Below, piece by piece: positions 52,007-62,462 of a stretch of DNA of 64,000 bases. Every line of letters starts with the position of its first letter. The stretch's first letter is position 1. The stretch comes from Clostridia bacterium (lineage in GTDB: Bacteria; Bacillota; Clostridia; Oscillospirales; Acutalibacteraceae), in NCBI GenBank assembly GCA_017516485.1, contig JAFXCH010000061.1, positions 33,185 to 97,184 of the forward strand, given 5' to 3'. Made by a program: the position numbers and the translations under genes. The notes under the pieces are model-generated. The model made no database searches. It saw nothing but the letters and a program-made list of their open reading frames with translations, and had not been told where the DNA came from.

Positions 52007-52042
52007 AAAAGAGATGCATTTTTAAAAGTGCATCTCTTTTTT
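52007..52042 (+). terminator. Intrinsic terminator of galE
   Basis: AAAAGAGATGCA pairs with TGCATCTCTTTT (12 bp), 10-base loop, followed by TT. Confidence 0.9.
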
Positions 52043-52129
52043 ATATTTATTTTATTGCTTTTTATATTTTAAAATGTTATATTATAATTGGTCTAATATT
52101 TACCTGAAAATATAAAGGAGGATAAAACT

Positions 52130-53560
52130 ATGGATCTCGGCGATCTTGCAACCAAAGTGTTAAAGAAGGTTGCGACAAATAAGGGCAAGAAGTTTGCAAA
52201 GAAGGGTAATGCACCCGTTATTGAAAAAGCTCAGCCTATCAGAATGAAAAACAAAACCGATAATTTCTACAACGCAGGCTTTGCCTGTGCAGAGATTATG
52301 CCTGCAGACGTAACTGCAAAGAAATATTACATAGCAGGTTACAAGATGGATCATCCCGTTACAGGTGTACACGATCCCCTTACGGTACGTGCAATGTGGC
52401 TCGACTGTAAAGACGGCGGTGGTATTGTGCTTGTAAGTGCTGATATCATCGGTCTTACAGGTTATGATGTCAAGACGGTACGTGATTCACTCAGTGATTT
52501 CACGAAGCAGACCGGCTGTAAGCTTATTAATATCAGCTGCTCACACTCCCACGCAAGTATCGATACAGTTGGCTATTGGGGCAGACTTATGCCTCCTCAG
52601 AGTGGTATGGATAAGGAATATATGCAGCTTGTTTTCGATAAGATCAAGCAGGTTTGTATCGAAGCTTACGAAAACCGTAAGGAAGGTAAGCTTTATATCG
52701 GCTCCGTTCGTGTTCCCAATGTAATCAGCGAAGGCAGAGCTGCAAGTGACGACAAGCTTTCCAGATTCCGTTTTGTTCCAAATGACGGCAGTGCGGAAAC
52801 ATGGTTCATCAACTGTGGTGCTCACCCCAACACAATGGGCGGTGATTGCACCGAGGTAAGTGCGGATTATCCCTACTATCTGCGTGAAGCAATCAATAAG
52901 GTCAAGCCCGTCAATGTTCTTTTCAGTGTCGGCGCAATTGCAGCGGTCAATATTGAGGATGTTGCTGAGGACAGAGCTGAACGCACAAAGCTTGGCGGCG
53001 AAATGCTTGCCAAGGCTGCACTCGGAATTGACAATGATGAGGAGCTTGATGCAGAGATTACTCTCGTACACCAGCCTTACTATGCTCCTATCGAAAACTA
53101 TGTGCTCGCATTTATGTTCATTCTCAAGCTCTGCAATTCAAGAGCTTATCACTGTGCAGAGAGCTCACTCGGTCTCGGCCTTCTTACCGAGATGAACTAT
53201 ATCAAGCTCGGTAAGCAGAAAATTCTCACTCTCGGCGGTGAGGCATTTGCCGAAAGTATATACGGTGGCTATTTTGATGCTGAAAATTCAGGCACAGGTA
53301 TCGGCCCCGAGGTCAATGCAACACCTCTTGCAGAAATTGCAAACGACCCTGACCTTATTATCTTTGGTGTTACAAACGATATGACAGGTTATATGGTACC
53401 CTCCAATAATGCTGTGCTTCATCCGACTCAGGCTTATCTTTCAAGCTACAGAGATAACCTTGACCGTAACCATTACCACGAAACAAACGGTCTGAGTGTT
53501 GAGATAACTCACGTTATTGCAAGAGAGTTCAAAGATATTATTGACCGCACAGAAAAGTAA
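52130..53560 (+). CDS. Neutral/alkaline ceramidase-like hydrolase
   Basis: The 476-residue protein resembles the N-terminal catalytic domain of neutral ceramidases: FACAEIMPAD, VHDPLTVRAMWL, VLVSADIIGL, and SCSHSHASIDTVG with the zinc histidines, then WFINCGAHPNTMGG. It lacks the C-terminal Ig-like domain, and the first 40 residues are basic with no clear signal peptide. Such bacterial proteins often have unknown substrates. AAGGAGG precedes the ATG. The double phosphoesterase starts 15 bases later, so they share a transcript and possibly a lipid or glycan-related task. Confidence 0.82.
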   Translation: MDLGDLATKVLKKVATNKGKKFAKKGNAPVIEKAQPIRMKNKTDNFYNAGFACAEIMPADVTAKKYYIAGYKMDHPVTGVHDPLTVRAMWLDCKDGGGIVLVSADIIGLTGYDVKTVRDSLSDFTKQTGCKLINISCSHSHASIDTVGYWGRLMPPQSGMDKEYMQLVFDKIKQVCIEAYENRKEGKLYIGSVRVPNVISEGRAASDDKLSRFRFVPNDGSAETWFINCGAHPNTMGGDCTEVSADYPYYLREAINKVKPVNVLFSVGAIAAVNIEDVAEDRAERTKLGGEMLAKAALGIDNDEELDAEITLVHQPYYAPIENYVLAFMFILKLCNSRAYHCAESSLGLGLLTEMNYIKLGKQKILTLGGEAFAESIYGGYFDAENSGTGIGPEVNATPLAEIANDPDLIIFGVTNDMTGYMVPSNNAVLHPTQAYLSSYRDNLDRNHYHETNGLSVEITHVIAREFKDIIDRTEK

Positions 53561-53575
53561 CAGGGAGCATTGATT

Positions 53576-56500
53576 ATGAAAAAAGGATTTATCAAAATTA
53601 TTTCTGCAATTCTTGTGGCTGCACTGCTCGTTTGCGCAGTGCCTGCAAGTGTATTTGCACAGAATTCGGACTTTGGTGAAATTCAGATTGGTGTTATGAC
53701 CGATCTGCACTACTATGCACAGGCAAATATTGACGACAAGGATAAAGCAACAGAAGTTTGCGAAAAGACAATAAGCACATCTCACCTTGCTGATTCAATT
53801 CTCAGAACGGCACTTAACTTTTACAAGAAGCAGGCTGAGCAGGGCAAGCTTGATTATCTGCTTCTTCCCGGTGACCTTACAAAGGATGGTGACTATGTAA
53901 GCCATACAACGCTTGCAGGTATCCTTGAAAAATGGGAGAAGGAAACAGGCGTTCCCGTTATTGTTACCAACGGTAACCACGATATAAACAACCCGAATGC
54001 ACAGACATTTGAAAACGGCAAGTTTGTCAAGGGCGCACGTATGACTACACCCGAAGAGTTCCGCGAGATTTATGCAAACCTCGGCTTTGACCTTGCTGTT
54101 GAGGAATTTACTCCTCCTGCAGGCGAAAAAGCAGGCGGCCTCTCGTATGTTGCCGAGCTTGAAAACGGCTACCGTATTGTTGTAATGGATGGCGGTATCT
54201 ATTCTGCCGATGCTACAGAAAGCGGACTTGATGAGAAAGAAACTGCAGGCAGATTTTCTGAAGCTGTTTTCGAGTGGGTACTTGAGCAGGTTGAAGAAAG
54301 CTCAGACAAGGGCTACAGTGTTATCGGTATGACTCACTGGAATCTGGTTTCTCATTTCCATGAGAAAGAGCTTGTAACACTTACAGACTTCCTTATCGAA
54401 GACTGTGAATATGTAAGTGAGTGCCTTGCTGATGCAGGTATGCAGTATGTTTTCACAGGCCATATGCATATCCACGATATCGCACAGCACATATCCGATA
54501 ACGGCAACATTATCTACGATATTGCAACAGCTTCCGTTATTAACTTCCCTAACCTTATCAGAAACGTAACATTTGACAACACAAAAAAGGGTGTGCTTAC
54601 CGCTCAAATCGAGAGCCATGCTTTCGATGAGCTTGAGCCCCTTACATACAACGGCAAGACTTATGAGCAGCCTTTCAGCAACTACTGCTTCGGTATCAAC
54701 TTTGTAGGCGACTCTGCAAAGGGTATGCTTATGGATCTTGCAGGCTATTATCTTGACACTTACGCAGAGGAAATCAAGGCTGCAGGCGGCCTTTACAATT
54801 TCCTTTGCGAAATGCTTGACCTTGAGACTCTTTTTGATGACCTTCTCGGCGGCGGAATCGGCTTTGCAGGCATAACAGTTCTCGGTTCAAGAAACATTAT
54901 GGGGCTTATCAAGGATCTCTGTGACCAGATTGATGAGGCTTACCTTTCTGATACAGATGCACTTATGGGTATTGCAAGCGATCTGCTTGACGACCTGCTT
55001 AATATGCAGTTCTCCGAAGTGCCTTGCACCAAGTTCCTTGATTCATACGGCTTCGGTGATGCAACAAAGGGTGGCACGTTCGGCGACTTTGTTTCAAGCG
55101 TAATTGCTTATATGTACGGTAATGAGGGCACATTTGAAGATGATCCGTTTATGACAGATATGATGACTCAACTTCAGACAGGTGCTGTTTCAAGTGCACT
55201 TCTCGACGGTATTATTGAGTATGTTCTCAATGATTTCCTGCTTGGTGAGCTGTTCTCAACGCTTGAGCTTAATCTTCCCTCTGCTTTCCCGTTCGGCACA
55301 ATTGGCTTTGTGCTTGTCAGAGCAGTAAATGTTCTGCTTCGCGTAATCTGCCTTAACGATATGTCCTTTACAAATATTATCAACAAGGTTTTTGTAATTC
55401 TCAATGCAGTAGGCGTGCTTGAGCAGTCAACTCTCAACGGCTTGCTTGAGCATCTTATGGAGGAGTATATTACAACCAGCCAGATGGAAACAATTGACTG
55501 GGAGCTTGCTTCTTTTGTAGAGGCTTTCTGTGTGGATGAGGAGCCAAGCGATTATAACCTCACTCTTACAGCAAATACAGACGGCGGCTACGAAGTAGTT
55601 GCAACTGCTGATAATCTTCGTCTGCCTTCAACTGTAGCGGTTACTTTTGGTAAGGATGCGGCAACTTCAAGAAATATCAGCTGGTATACAAAGAAGAGCG
55701 TAGACGGCACAGATATCGAGATTTCACTTGATAAGAATGACCTTGCTTCAACACCCGACGGTGTTGAAATTACAGCAAAGACCGAGCTTGTAAGACGCGA
55801 GATGCCCGGTATTGATATCGGCCTTGCAGGCATTCTCACTTATGAGTTTGATGTAAACAGACACTATGTAACAATCGAAGGTCTTAAGCCCGGTACTACT
55901 TATTACTACCGTATAGGCGATGCTCAAAAGGGCTACTGGAGTGAAACGGCAACTATCAAAACTGCCGACAACTCCGATTCATTCACTTTCTTCCACGTAA
56001 GTGACAGCCAGGGCGGCTCCGAAAGACACTATGACAAGTGGGCAAACCTTGTAGATACGGCATTTGAGCTGTATCCCGATGCATCATTCTTTATGCATAC
56101 AGGTGACCACGTTGACCACGGTGACAACTTCAAGCAGTGGAAGTGGCTGTTCAATTCGGCATCTGACCACCTTATGAGCAGCGTGCTTATGCCTACTGCA
56201 GGTAATCACGAAAACCACGGCGAGTATGCACTTGACGATAACTTCATCCTCTCCAACGTGCCCGAGCAGGATACAATTTCAGGTGCTTACTACTCATTTG
56301 ATTACAACAACGCACACTTTATCGTGCTTAATTCAAATGATGACGAGGATAACGGTATCTCCGATGAGCAGATTGAGTGGATGAAGGCTGACGCTGCCGC
56401 AAGCGATGCAACATGGAAGTTCGTTATGCTTCACAAGGCTCCCTACTCAAACGGCTCACACTATGATGACGGCGACGTAATCGAGCTTCGTAAAACTCTT

Positions 56501-56956
56501 TCAAAACTTATGCCTGAGCTTGATATTGATATGGTGCTTCAGGGTCACGACCACGTATACCTGAGAACAGATGCTATGAATAACAACGAGGTTGTTGAGG
56601 TTTACGAAATGAGCGTTGACAACAACGGTAAGACATATACCGCAAAGGTCAACCCCGACGGCACAATATATGCAATCAACGGCTGTTCAGGCGTCAAGTA
56701 CTACCAGACAAAAGACCCTGCAGATACAGATGAGCTCTTCCCGAGAGCAGAGGCTATTGTTGATGCAACATATCCCGTCTTTGCGGCAATCCGTATCGAT
56801 GGCAACTCACTCTACTTCGATTCATACGGTATTATCGACGGTGAAGCAGAGTGTATCGATTCTTTTGCAATCGTAAAGGATTCTTCAATCGATACACCCA
56901 AGTACGAGTCTGAAACTTCTTTTATCGATTGGTTTAAAAACTTGTTTGCAGCATAA
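53576..56956 (+). CDS. Secreted double metallophosphoesterase (calcineurin-like domain plus purple acid phosphatase domain)
   Basis: The 1126-residue protein has a signal peptide (about 1-27), then a first phosphoesterase domain (~36-310) with VMTDLHYY, LPGDLTKDG, TNGNHDIN, MTHWN and FTGHMHIHD. A helical region of ~340 residues follows with no motif I know. From ~660 a fibronectin-like purple-acid-phosphatase N-domain (ending TTYYYRIGD) leads to a second phosphoesterase domain (~803-1000) with HVSDSQGG, HTGDHVDHG, AGNHENHG, LHKAPYS and LQGHDHVYLRT. Both domains keep their metal ligands, so both should be active. ATG 53576 has AGGGAG 8 bases upstream. The C-terminus carries WFKNLF-type hydrophobic residues but no sortase motif. 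The second half resembles the gene at 13792. Confidence 0.88.
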   Translation: MKKGFIKIISAILVAALLVCAVPASVFAQNSDFGEIQIGVMTDLHYYAQANIDDKDKATEVCEKTISTSHLADSILRTALNFYKKQAEQGKLDYLLLPGDLTKDGDYVSHTTLAGILEKWEKETGVPVIVTNGNHDINNPNAQTFENGKFVKGARMTTPEEFREIYANLGFDLAVEEFTPPAGEKAGGLSYVAELENGYRIVVMDGGIYSADATESGLDEKETAGRFSEAVFEWVLEQVEESSDKGYSVIGMTHWNLVSHFHEKELVTLTDFLIEDCEYVSECLADAGMQYVFTGHMHIHDIAQHISDNGNIIYDIATASVINFPNLIRNVTFDNTKKGVLTAQIESHAFDELEPLTYNGKTYEQPFSNYCFGINFVGDSAKGMLMDLAGYYLDTYAEEIKAAGGLYNFLCEMLDLETLFDDLLGGGIGFAGITVLGSRNIMGLIKDLCDQIDEAYLSDTDALMGIASDLLDDLLNMQFSEVPCTKFLDSYGFGDATKGGTFGDFVSSVIAYMYGNEGTFEDDPFMTDMMTQLQTGAVSSALLDGIIEYVLNDFLLGELFSTLELNLPSAFPFGTIGFVLVRAVNVLLRVICLNDMSFTNIINKVFVILNAVGVLEQSTLNGLLEHLMEEYITTSQMETIDWELASFVEAFCVDEEPSDYNLTLTANTDGGYEVVATADNLRLPSTVAVTFGKDAATSRNISWYTKKSVDGTDIEISLDKNDLASTPDGVEITAKTELVRREMPGIDIGLAGILTYEFDVNRHYVTIEGLKPGTTYYYRIGDAQKGYWSETATIKTADNSDSFTFFHVSDSQGGSERHYDKWANLVDTAFELYPDASFFMHTGDHVDHGDNFKQWKWLFNSASDHLMSSVLMPTAGNHENHGEYALDDNFILSNVPEQDTISGAYYSFDYNNAHFIVLNSNDDEDNGISDEQIEWMKADAAASDATWKFVMLHKAPYSNGSHYDDGDVIELRKTLSKLMPELDIDMVLQGHDHVYLRTDAMNNNEVVEVYEMSVDNNGKTYTAKVNPDGTIYAINGCSGVKYYQTKDPADTDELFPRAEAIVDATYPVFAAIRIDGNSLYFDSYGIIDGEAECIDSFAIVKDSSIDTPKYESETSFIDWFKNLFAA

Positions 56957-56982
56957 ATAAATTCAAATGTTCACAGAACAAA

Positions 56983-57014
56983 AAGACCTCCGACAAACTT
57001 GTCGGAGGTCTTAC
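56983..57014. terminator. Terminator between the phosphoesterase gene and fhs
   Basis: AAGACCTCCGACA pairs with TGTCGGAGGTCTT (13 bp, 4-base loop); a T-rich end on the plus side (TTACTTTTG) and an A-rich start (ACAAAAAG) serve both converging genes. Confidence 0.88.
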
Positions 57015-57033
57015 TTTTGTTTATGCTGTTTTA

Positions 57034-58704
57034 TTAGAACAGGCCTGTGATTACGCCTGCTTCGTCTACGTCGATTCGCTCTGCAGCAGGTACCTTGGGC
57101 AGACCGGGCATTGTCATAATGTCACCGGTGAGCACAACTATGAAGCCTGCGCCTGCGGAAATCTTGATATTCTTGATTGTAACTGTAAATCCTTCGGGCG
57201 CACCGATTTTTGTTGCATCGTCTGAGAAGCTGTACTGTGTCTTTGCAACACATACGGGAAGATTTGCATAACCAAGGTTGGTGAGCATATCAATCTGCTT
57301 CTTTGCGGCAGGAAGAATGCTTATACCTGCACCTCTGTAAATCTTCTTGACTATTGCTTCAATCTTACTCTCGATGCTGCCTTCAAGCTCGTAAGCAAAT
57401 GTGAAGTTGTCGTTCGGCTGCTCGCAAAGTCTTACAACTTCCTCTGCAAGCTCAACGCCGCCGTCGCCGCCGTTTGCCCATACAGTTGAAAGCACAACGT
57501 TTACTCCGAGCTCCTTGCACTTGTTGATAACAAGCTCAATTTCAGCATCGGTATCTGTCGGGAAACGGTTGACTGCAACAACACTCGGAATCTTATATAC
57601 ATCTTTAATGTTGGAAACGTGACGGAGAAGGTTGGGGATACCTTTTTCGAGTGATTCAAGGTTTTCTGCACCAAGCTCTGTCTTGGGTACACCGCCGTGC
57701 ATCTTGAGTGCGCGGATTGTGGCAACAATAACTGCTGCACTCGGAGCGATGCCTGCGTAGCGGCACTTGATATCAAGGAATTTCTCTGCACCGAGGTCAG
57801 CACCGAAGCCTGCCTCTGTGATAGCGTAGTCGCCAAGTCTCATAGCAAGCTTTGTTGCCATAACGGAGTTACAACCGTGTGCAATGTTTGCAAATGGGCC
57901 GCCGTGTACAAGTGCAGGTGTGCCCTCAAGTGTCTGTACAAGGTTGGGTTTGATAGCATCTTTAAGCAGTGCCGCCATAGCACCTGCAGCCTTGAGCTCG
58001 CCTGCTGTAACGGGCTTCTCGTCGTAAGTGTAGCCGACGATGATTCTGGAAAGTCTTTCTTTAAGGTCTGTCATTGAGGTTGAAAGACAGAGCACTGCCA
58101 TTATTTCGGATGCAACAGTAATGTCGTAGCCGTCCTCACGGGGCACACCGTTGATTCTGCCGCCCAGGCCGTCAGTAACGAAACGAAGCTGTCTGTCGTT
58201 CATATCCACACAGCGCTTCCATGTGATTCTTCTTGGGTCTATGTTGAGTGAATTGCCCTGATAGATGTGGTTGTCGAGCATTGCGGCAAGCAGGTTGTTT
58301 GCAGCACCGATTGCGTGGAAGTCACCTGTGAAGTGAAGGTTGATATCCTCCATCGGTACAACCTGAGCGTAACCGCCGCCTGCGGCACCGCCCTTGATAC
58401 CGAATACGGGGCCGAGTGAAGGCTCACGAAGTGCGACCATAACATTCTTGCCGATTTTTTTCATACCGTCGGCAAGACCGATTGTTGTAGTTGTTTTACC
58501 TTCGCCTGCAGGTGTGGGGGTAATAGCTGTAACAAGTACAAGCTTGCCCTTCTTGTCAAAATCTGCAGGAATATCGCCAAGGTTGATTTTTGCCTTATAC
58601 TTACCGTAAGGCTCAAGGCAGTCAACAGGAATACCTACTGCCTCGGCAATAGCTGTAATGGGTTGCATTTTAGCGGACTGAGCTATTTCAATATCTGTTA
58701 ACAT
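57034..58704 (-). CDS. fhs: Formate-tetrahydrofolate ligase
   Basis: The 556-residue length and motifs fit: [16 protein letters not shown] (ATP site), [41 protein letters not shown] and [11 protein letters not shown]. It makes 10-formyl-THF from formate, ATP and THF, feeding purine synthesis and, in acetogens, the Wood-Ljungdahl methyl branch; no other Wood-Ljungdahl genes are visible. GGAGATATC precedes the ATG. Monocistronic; the 178 bases upstream are A/T-rich with a TATAAT box near 58755. Confidence 0.98.
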   Translation of the reverse strand: MLTDIEIAQSAKMQPITAIAEAVGIPVDCLEPYGKYKAKINLGDIPADFDKKGKLVLVTAITPTPAGEGKTTTTIGLADGMKKIGKNVMVALREPSLGPVFGIKGGAAGGGYAQVVPMEDINLHFTGDFHAIGAANNLLAAMLDNHIYQGNSLNIDPRRITWKRCVDMNDRQLRFVTDGLGGRINGVPREDGYDITVASEIMAVLCLSTSMTDLKERLSRIIVGYTYDEKPVTAGELKAAGAMAALLKDAIKPNLVQTLEGTPALVHGGPFANIAHGCNSVMATKLAMRLGDYAITEAGFGADLGAEKFLDIKCRYAGIAPSAAVIVATIRALKMHGGVPKTELGAENLESLEKGIPNLLRHVSNIKDVYKIPSVVAVNRFPTDTDAEIELVINKCKELGVNVVLSTVWANGGDGGVELAEEVVRLCEQPNDNFTFAYELEGSIESKIEAIVKKIYRGAGISILPAAKKQIDMLTNLGYANLPVCVAKTQYSFSDDATKIGAPEGFTVTIKNIKISAGAGFIVVLTGDIMTMPGLPKVPAAERIDVDEAGVITGLF

Positions 58705-58882
58705 TGTGTGATATCTCCAATCTCAATAGTATAAAAAGTGATAACAAAATGGATTATAACACGGTTTTGACAAAAAGTATAGTGATTTTTATGTTATTTT
58801 TAACAAATCAGGGTGCTGAAAAAGCCTTGCTTTATATATAATAATAAAAAACAAAAAAATTCTATTTTTTTTACAAATTTAG

Positions 58883-58911
58883 TTGACATTCTTTGTGCAC
58901 TATGATACAAT
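58883..58911 (+). promoter_or_regulatory. Sigma-A promoter of the S10 ribosomal operon
   Basis: TTGACA, 17-base spacer, TACAAT. It lies 317 bases upstream of rpsJ. The part of this gap from 58705 to 58880 shows nothing but A/T-rich DNA and the fhs promoter region. Confidence 0.85.
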
Positions 58912-58918
58912 ACGAGAG

Positions 58919-59227
58919 CATGCTAAATAGGATAGTGTGCAGATATGCGTGGAAACGGAAGGTGGCTGCTCTTTGAAGCAGGGAATTTCCGTGGAGCATG
59001 TCCGATCATTGAACCGGGCGACTAGTAATAGTTCTCACCTCAGGTGCGCTCATCTCACAGGCGTACTGCGCGTTCATCTCACGGATGCGGTATAGGTGAA
59101 ATTGCACTTTAGCCAGCCGGAAAGTACTCAGGGAAGAATACTTTTCCGGATTTTGAATGTAGCTGTTGGAAACACCCGGCAGCGTGTGCTAAAAGTGTTG
59201 CCCGCCAAATTTTTAGGAGGCGCAAAA
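58919..59227 (+). promoter_or_regulatory. Long structured leader of the S10 operon
   Basis: About 310 bases contain several helices: ACGGAA...TTCCGT around CTGC-TCTTTGAA-GCAG (58955-58992), a triplicated CTCA(C/T)CTCA motif (59036-59085), CCGGAAAGTA / TACTTTTCCGG with a following ATTTT (59117-59153, terminator-like), and GGCAGC / GTTGCC (59178-59202) just before AGGAGG. Autoregulation by a ribosomal protein of the operon (L4 is usual in other bacteria) is likely but not shown. Confidence 0.6.
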
Positions 59228-59539
59228 ATGGCAGTCAAAAACAAAATCAGAATCAGACTCAAGAGCTACGATCACAACCTCGTAGACAAAGCAGCAGAGA
59301 AGATCGTCGAAACAGCAAGACGTACAAACGCTCAGGTTTCCGGTCCCGTTCCGCTGCCGACCGAAAAAGAGGTCGTCACAATTCTCCGTGCTGTTCACAA
59401 GTATAAGGATTCCCGTGAGCAGTTCGAGCAGAGAACACACAAAAGGCTTATCGACATCGTAAGACCCTCAAACAAGACTGTTGAGGCTCTCACAGCACTT
59501 GAACTTCCCGCAGGTGTTGAGATCGAAATCAAGCTGTAA
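59228..59539 (+). CDS. rpsJ: Small ribosomal subunit protein S10
   Basis: The 103-residue protein is standard: [32 protein letters not shown] and [12 protein letters not shown] 59228 with AGGAGG 7 bases upstream; a frame running on to 59096 is leader RNA. First gene of the S10 operon; it joins the 30S head and also acts in transcription antitermination with NusB. Confidence 0.98.
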   Translation: MAVKNKIRIRLKSYDHNLVDKAAEKIVETARRTNAQVSGPVPLPTEKEVVTILRAVHKYKDSREQFEQRTHKRLIDIVRPSNKTVEALTALELPAGVEIEIKL

Positions 59540-59634
59540 AATTGCCTGTTCCCTATATTATATACATCATAATATAGCTCTCACAGGTCATGTTGGCTGA
59601 ATGCCAACCAATAACCGAAAGGAGAAAAGTCAAA

Positions 59635-60270
59635 ATGCAAAAAGGTATTATCGGCAAGAAGATCGGTATGACACAGATCTTCGACGCAAACGGCAAGGTC
59701 GTTCCGGTTACTGTTGTTGAGGCAGGTCCCTGCCCCGTAACACAGAAGAAGACACTTGAGAACGACGGTTACGAGTCCGTTCAGCTCGGCTTCCAGGATG
59801 TAAAGGTCGAGCGTCTTACAAAGCCCCTCAAGGGTCACTTTGCTAAGGCAGACGTCGCTCCCAAGAAGGTTCTCAGAGAGTTCAGACTCTCCGATATCTC
59901 TTCAGTAAACGTTGGCGACGTTATCAAGGCTGATATCTTTGCTGTTGGTGACAGCGTAGACGTTACCGGCACAAGCAAGGGTAAAGGCACAGCAGGCGCA
60001 ATCAAGAGATGGAACTTCTCTCGCCTTAAGGAAACTCACGGTACAGGTCCTGTTGCAAGACACGCAGGTTCCCTTGGTGCATGTAGTGATCCTTCCCGCG
60101 TTTACAAGGGAAAGAAGCTTGCAGGTCACCTTGGCCATGAGAAAGTAACAGTTCAGAATCTGAGCATTGTCAAGATCGACGTTGAGAACAACCTCATCGC
60201 TATAAAGGGTGCCATCCCCGGCCCCAAGGGCAGCTTCGTCGTAATCAAAGACACTTGCAAGAAAGCGTAA
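59635..60270 (+). CDS. rplC: Large ribosomal subunit protein L3
   Basis: The 211-residue protein begins [16 protein letters not shown] and contains GKGFAG-like [14 protein letters not shown] and [19 protein letters not shown]... regions typical of L3. ATG 59635 with AAAGGAG upstream; a small hairpin TTGGC-TGAAT-GCCAA (59593-59607) lies in the 95-base gap after rpsJ. One of the first proteins to join 50S. Confidence 0.97.
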   Translation: MQKGIIGKKIGMTQIFDANGKVVPVTVVEAGPCPVTQKKTLENDGYESVQLGFQDVKVERLTKPLKGHFAKADVAPKKVLREFRLSDISSVNVGDVIKADIFAVGDSVDVTGTSKGKGTAGAIKRWNFSRLKETHGTGPVARHAGSLGACSDPSRVYKGKKLAGHLGHEKVTVQNLSIVKIDVENNLIAIKGAIPGPKGSFVVIKDTCKKA

Positions 60271-60287
60271 GGAAGGGAGTGTACTAA

Positions 60288-60911
60288 ATGCCTACAGTAT
60301 CAGTATTTGATATCAGCGGAAAGAAAGTTTCCGATATTGAGCTTGCAGACGGCATCTTCGCTATCGAGCCGAATATGTATGCAATGCATCTCGTAGTAGT
60401 CAACTATCTGGCAAACCAGCGTCAGGGTACACAGTCAACCCGTACACGCTCAGAAGTCAGCGGCGGCGGCAAGAAGCCGTGGCGCCAGAAGGGCACAGGT
60501 CGTGCTCGTCAGGGTTCAACAAGAGCTCCCCAGTGGTATCACGGCGGTATCGCTCACGGACCCAAGCCCCGCACATACGGCGGCGACATCAACAAGAAGG
60601 TCAGAAGACTTGCAATGAAGTCTGCACTTTCTTCTAAGGTAGCAGGTGATGAGCTCGTAGTTCTCGACTTCTTTAAGCTTGACGCAATCAAGACAAAGGA
60701 AGTTGCAAAGGTTCTCGGTGCTCTCAACACCGGCAAGAAGACACTCATCGTTCTCCCTGAGAAGGATGATGTCATCTACAGAAGCGCACGTAACATCGCA
60801 GGTGTTAAGGTTAGCCTTGTAAACACTCTGAATGTATACGACATCCTTAACTGTGACACACTCCTTGTTCTCAAGGATGCTGTTGCTAAGATCGAGGAGG
60901 TTTACGCATGA
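60288..60911 (+). CDS. rplD: Large ribosomal subunit protein L4
   Basis: The 207-residue protein has the extended loop [19 protein letters not shown] that lines the exit tunnel, and a typical globular part ending [20 protein letters not shown] precedes the ATG. The stop overlaps rplW as ATGA. In several bacteria L4 represses its own operon; that is the main candidate ligand for the leader. Confidence 0.97.
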   Translation: MPTVSVFDISGKKVSDIELADGIFAIEPNMYAMHLVVVNYLANQRQGTQSTRTRSEVSGGGKKPWRQKGTGRARQGSTRAPQWYHGGIAHGPKPRTYGGDINKKVRRLAMKSALSSKVAGDELVVLDFFKLDAIKTKEVAKVLGALNTGKKTLIVLPEKDDVIYRSARNIAGVKVSLVNTLNVYDILNCDTLLVLKDAVAKIEEVYA

Positions 60912-61207
60912 GCAAGTTAGCACAGGATATCATCATTCGCCCCCTCATCACAGAGGAGAGCATGGCTGGCGTAGCAGACAAGAAGTACAGCTTCGTAGTT
61001 GCTAAGGATGCCAACAAGATCGAGATTGCTCAGGCAGTCGAAGCTCTTTTTGAGGGCACAAAGGTTGCAAAGGTTAACACAGTTAACTGCAACGGCAAGT
61101 TCCGCAGATACGGCCGTTTTGAGGGTATGACAGCTTCCTGGAAGAAAGCAATCGTTACTCTTACAGAGGACTCCAAGACAATTGAGTTCTTCGACGGCAT
61201 GATGTAA
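60908..61207 (+). CDS. rplW: Large ribosomal subunit protein L23
   Basis: The 99-residue protein has [34 protein letters not shown] and the [15 protein letters not shown] loop. It sits at the tunnel exit and docks trigger factor and SRP. ATG overlaps the rplD stop by 4 bases; AGGAGG lies at the end of rplD. Confidence 0.97.
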   Translation: MSKLAQDIIIRPLITEESMAGVADKKYSFVVAKDANKIEIAQAVEALFEGTKVAKVNTVNCNGKFRRYGRFEGMTASWKKAIVTLTEDSKTIEFFDGMM

Positions 61208-61250
61208 TGTTTATTATATAAGTAATAAATATTTAAAACAATTATTATCC

Positions 61251-61290
61251 GGCGGTAAGGTATGGAGTCAGACATACTCCGCAAAGCCGC
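61251..61290 (+). promoter_or_regulatory. Hairpin in the rplW-rplB gap
   Basis: GCGG (61252-61255) pairs with CCGC (61287-61290) and, inside, GGAGT (61264-61268) with ACTCC (61276-61280), leaving asymmetric internal loops. It ends 3 bases before the rplB ribosome site AAGGAG. The gap of 102 bases is long for this operon, so the structure may bind L2 or set its translation. Confidence 0.5.
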
Positions 61291-61309
61291 TTTAAGGAGA
61301 GTGAAAGTT

Positions 61310-62143
61310 ATGTCTATCAAGATCTATAGCCCGACAACAAACGCAAGACGTAACATGTCGGTTACAGATTACTCAGGACTTTCAAAGGTAGCACCTCACA
61401 AGAGTCTTCTCGCTCCGATGAACAAGAAGTCCGGCCGTAACAGCTACGGCAGAATCACCGTTCGCCATCGCGGCGGCGGCAATCGCACAAAGTACCGTAT
61501 TATCGATTTCAAGAGAGATAAGAGCGGCATGAACGCTACAGTTCAGACAATCGAGTATGATCCCAACCGTTCAGCTCACATTGCACTCCTCAAGTATGAG
61601 GACGGCGAGTTCAGATACATTCTTGCTCCCGAAGGTCTTAAGGTTGGTGCAACAGTAAGATCCGGTGCAGACGCTGACATCGTTGCAGGTAACGCACTTT
61701 CTCTTGTTAACATCCCTGTTGGTACATTCGTACACAACGTTGAGCTTTATCCCGGCAGAGGCGGCCAGCTTGCAAGATCAGCAGGTAACTCTGCACAGCT
61801 CATGGCTAAGGAAGGCGCATACGCTCTTCTCAGACTCCCCTCAGGTGAGCTGAGAAACGTTCCCGTAACTTGCATGGCAACAGTTGGTGTTGTTGGCAAC
61901 GGTACACACGAGAACGTAAAGATCGGTAAAGCCGGCCGTAAGCGTCACATGGGCTGGAGACCCACAGTCCGTGGCTCCGTCATGAACCCCTGTGATCACC
62001 CGCACGGCGGTGGTGAGGGTAAATCCCCCATCGGTCGTCCCGGCCCTGTCACACCTTGGGGCAAGCCTGCTCTTGGTCTCAAGACAAGAGCTCACAAGAA
62101 GCCTTCCGACAAGCTTATCGTAAAGCGTCGTAACGGCAAATAA
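61310..62143 (+). CDS. rplB: Large ribosomal subunit protein L2
   Basis: The 277-residue protein has [13 protein letters not shown], the [21 protein letters not shown] block with the conserved His near the peptidyl-transferase centre, and a basic tail. ATG 61310 is chosen because AAGGAG lies about 10 bases upstream; the frame extending to 61262 covers the hairpin. Essential for subunit joining and peptide-bond formation. Confidence 0.98.
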   Translation: MSIKIYSPTTNARRNMSVTDYSGLSKVAPHKSLLAPMNKKSGRNSYGRITVRHRGGGNRTKYRIIDFKRDKSGMNATVQTIEYDPNRSAHIALLKYEDGEFRYILAPEGLKVGATVRSGADADIVAGNALSLVNIPVGTFVHNVELYPGRGGQLARSAGNSAQLMAKEGAYALLRLPSGELRNVPVTCMATVGVVGNGTHENVKIGKAGRKRHMGWRPTVRGSVMNPCDHPHGGGEGKSPIGRPGPVTPWGKPALGLKTRAHKKPSDKLIVKRRNGK

Positions 62144-62166
62144 GTTGACGAAAGGAGCTATTAATA

Positions 62167-62442
62167 ATGGGTAGAAGTGTTAAAAAAGGACCCTACGTGC
62201 AGGCTAAGCTTGCAGCAAGAGTCAACGCTATGAATGCTGCCGGTGAGAAGATCGTTCTCAAGACTTGGAGCCGCAGCTCAACAATTTTCCCCGAGTTCGT
62301 AGGTCACACATTTGCTGTACATGACGGTCGTAAGCACGTTCCGGTTTATGTAACAGAAGATATGGTTGGTCACAAGCTCGGTGAATTCGCTCCGACGAGA
62401 ACATTCAAAGGTCACGCCGGTTCAAAAACATCAAACAGATAA
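62167..62442 (+). CDS. rpsS: Small ribosomal subunit protein S19
   Basis: The 91-residue protein begins [11 protein letters not shown] and has [27 protein letters not shown] and a [12 protein letters not shown] end. Binds 16S rRNA in the 30S head near the subunit interface. GAAAGGAG precedes the ATG. Confidence 0.98.
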   Translation: MGRSVKKGPYVQAKLAARVNAMNAAGEKIVLKTWSRSSTIFPEFVGHTFAVHDGRKHVPVYVTEDMVGHKLGEFAPTRTFKGHAGSKTSNR

Positions 62443-62462
62443 GGTCGAAAGGAGTGTAAGAA

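Noticed and set aside
59096-59227. 44-codon N-terminal extension of S10
   Set aside because: The extra codons are leader RNA with stems; AGGAGG stands 7 bases before ATG 59228 and S10 is 103 residues as usual.
61252-61309. Longer start for L2 at 61262
   Set aside because: It would translate through a hairpin and add 16 residues absent from L2; AAGGAG favours 61310.
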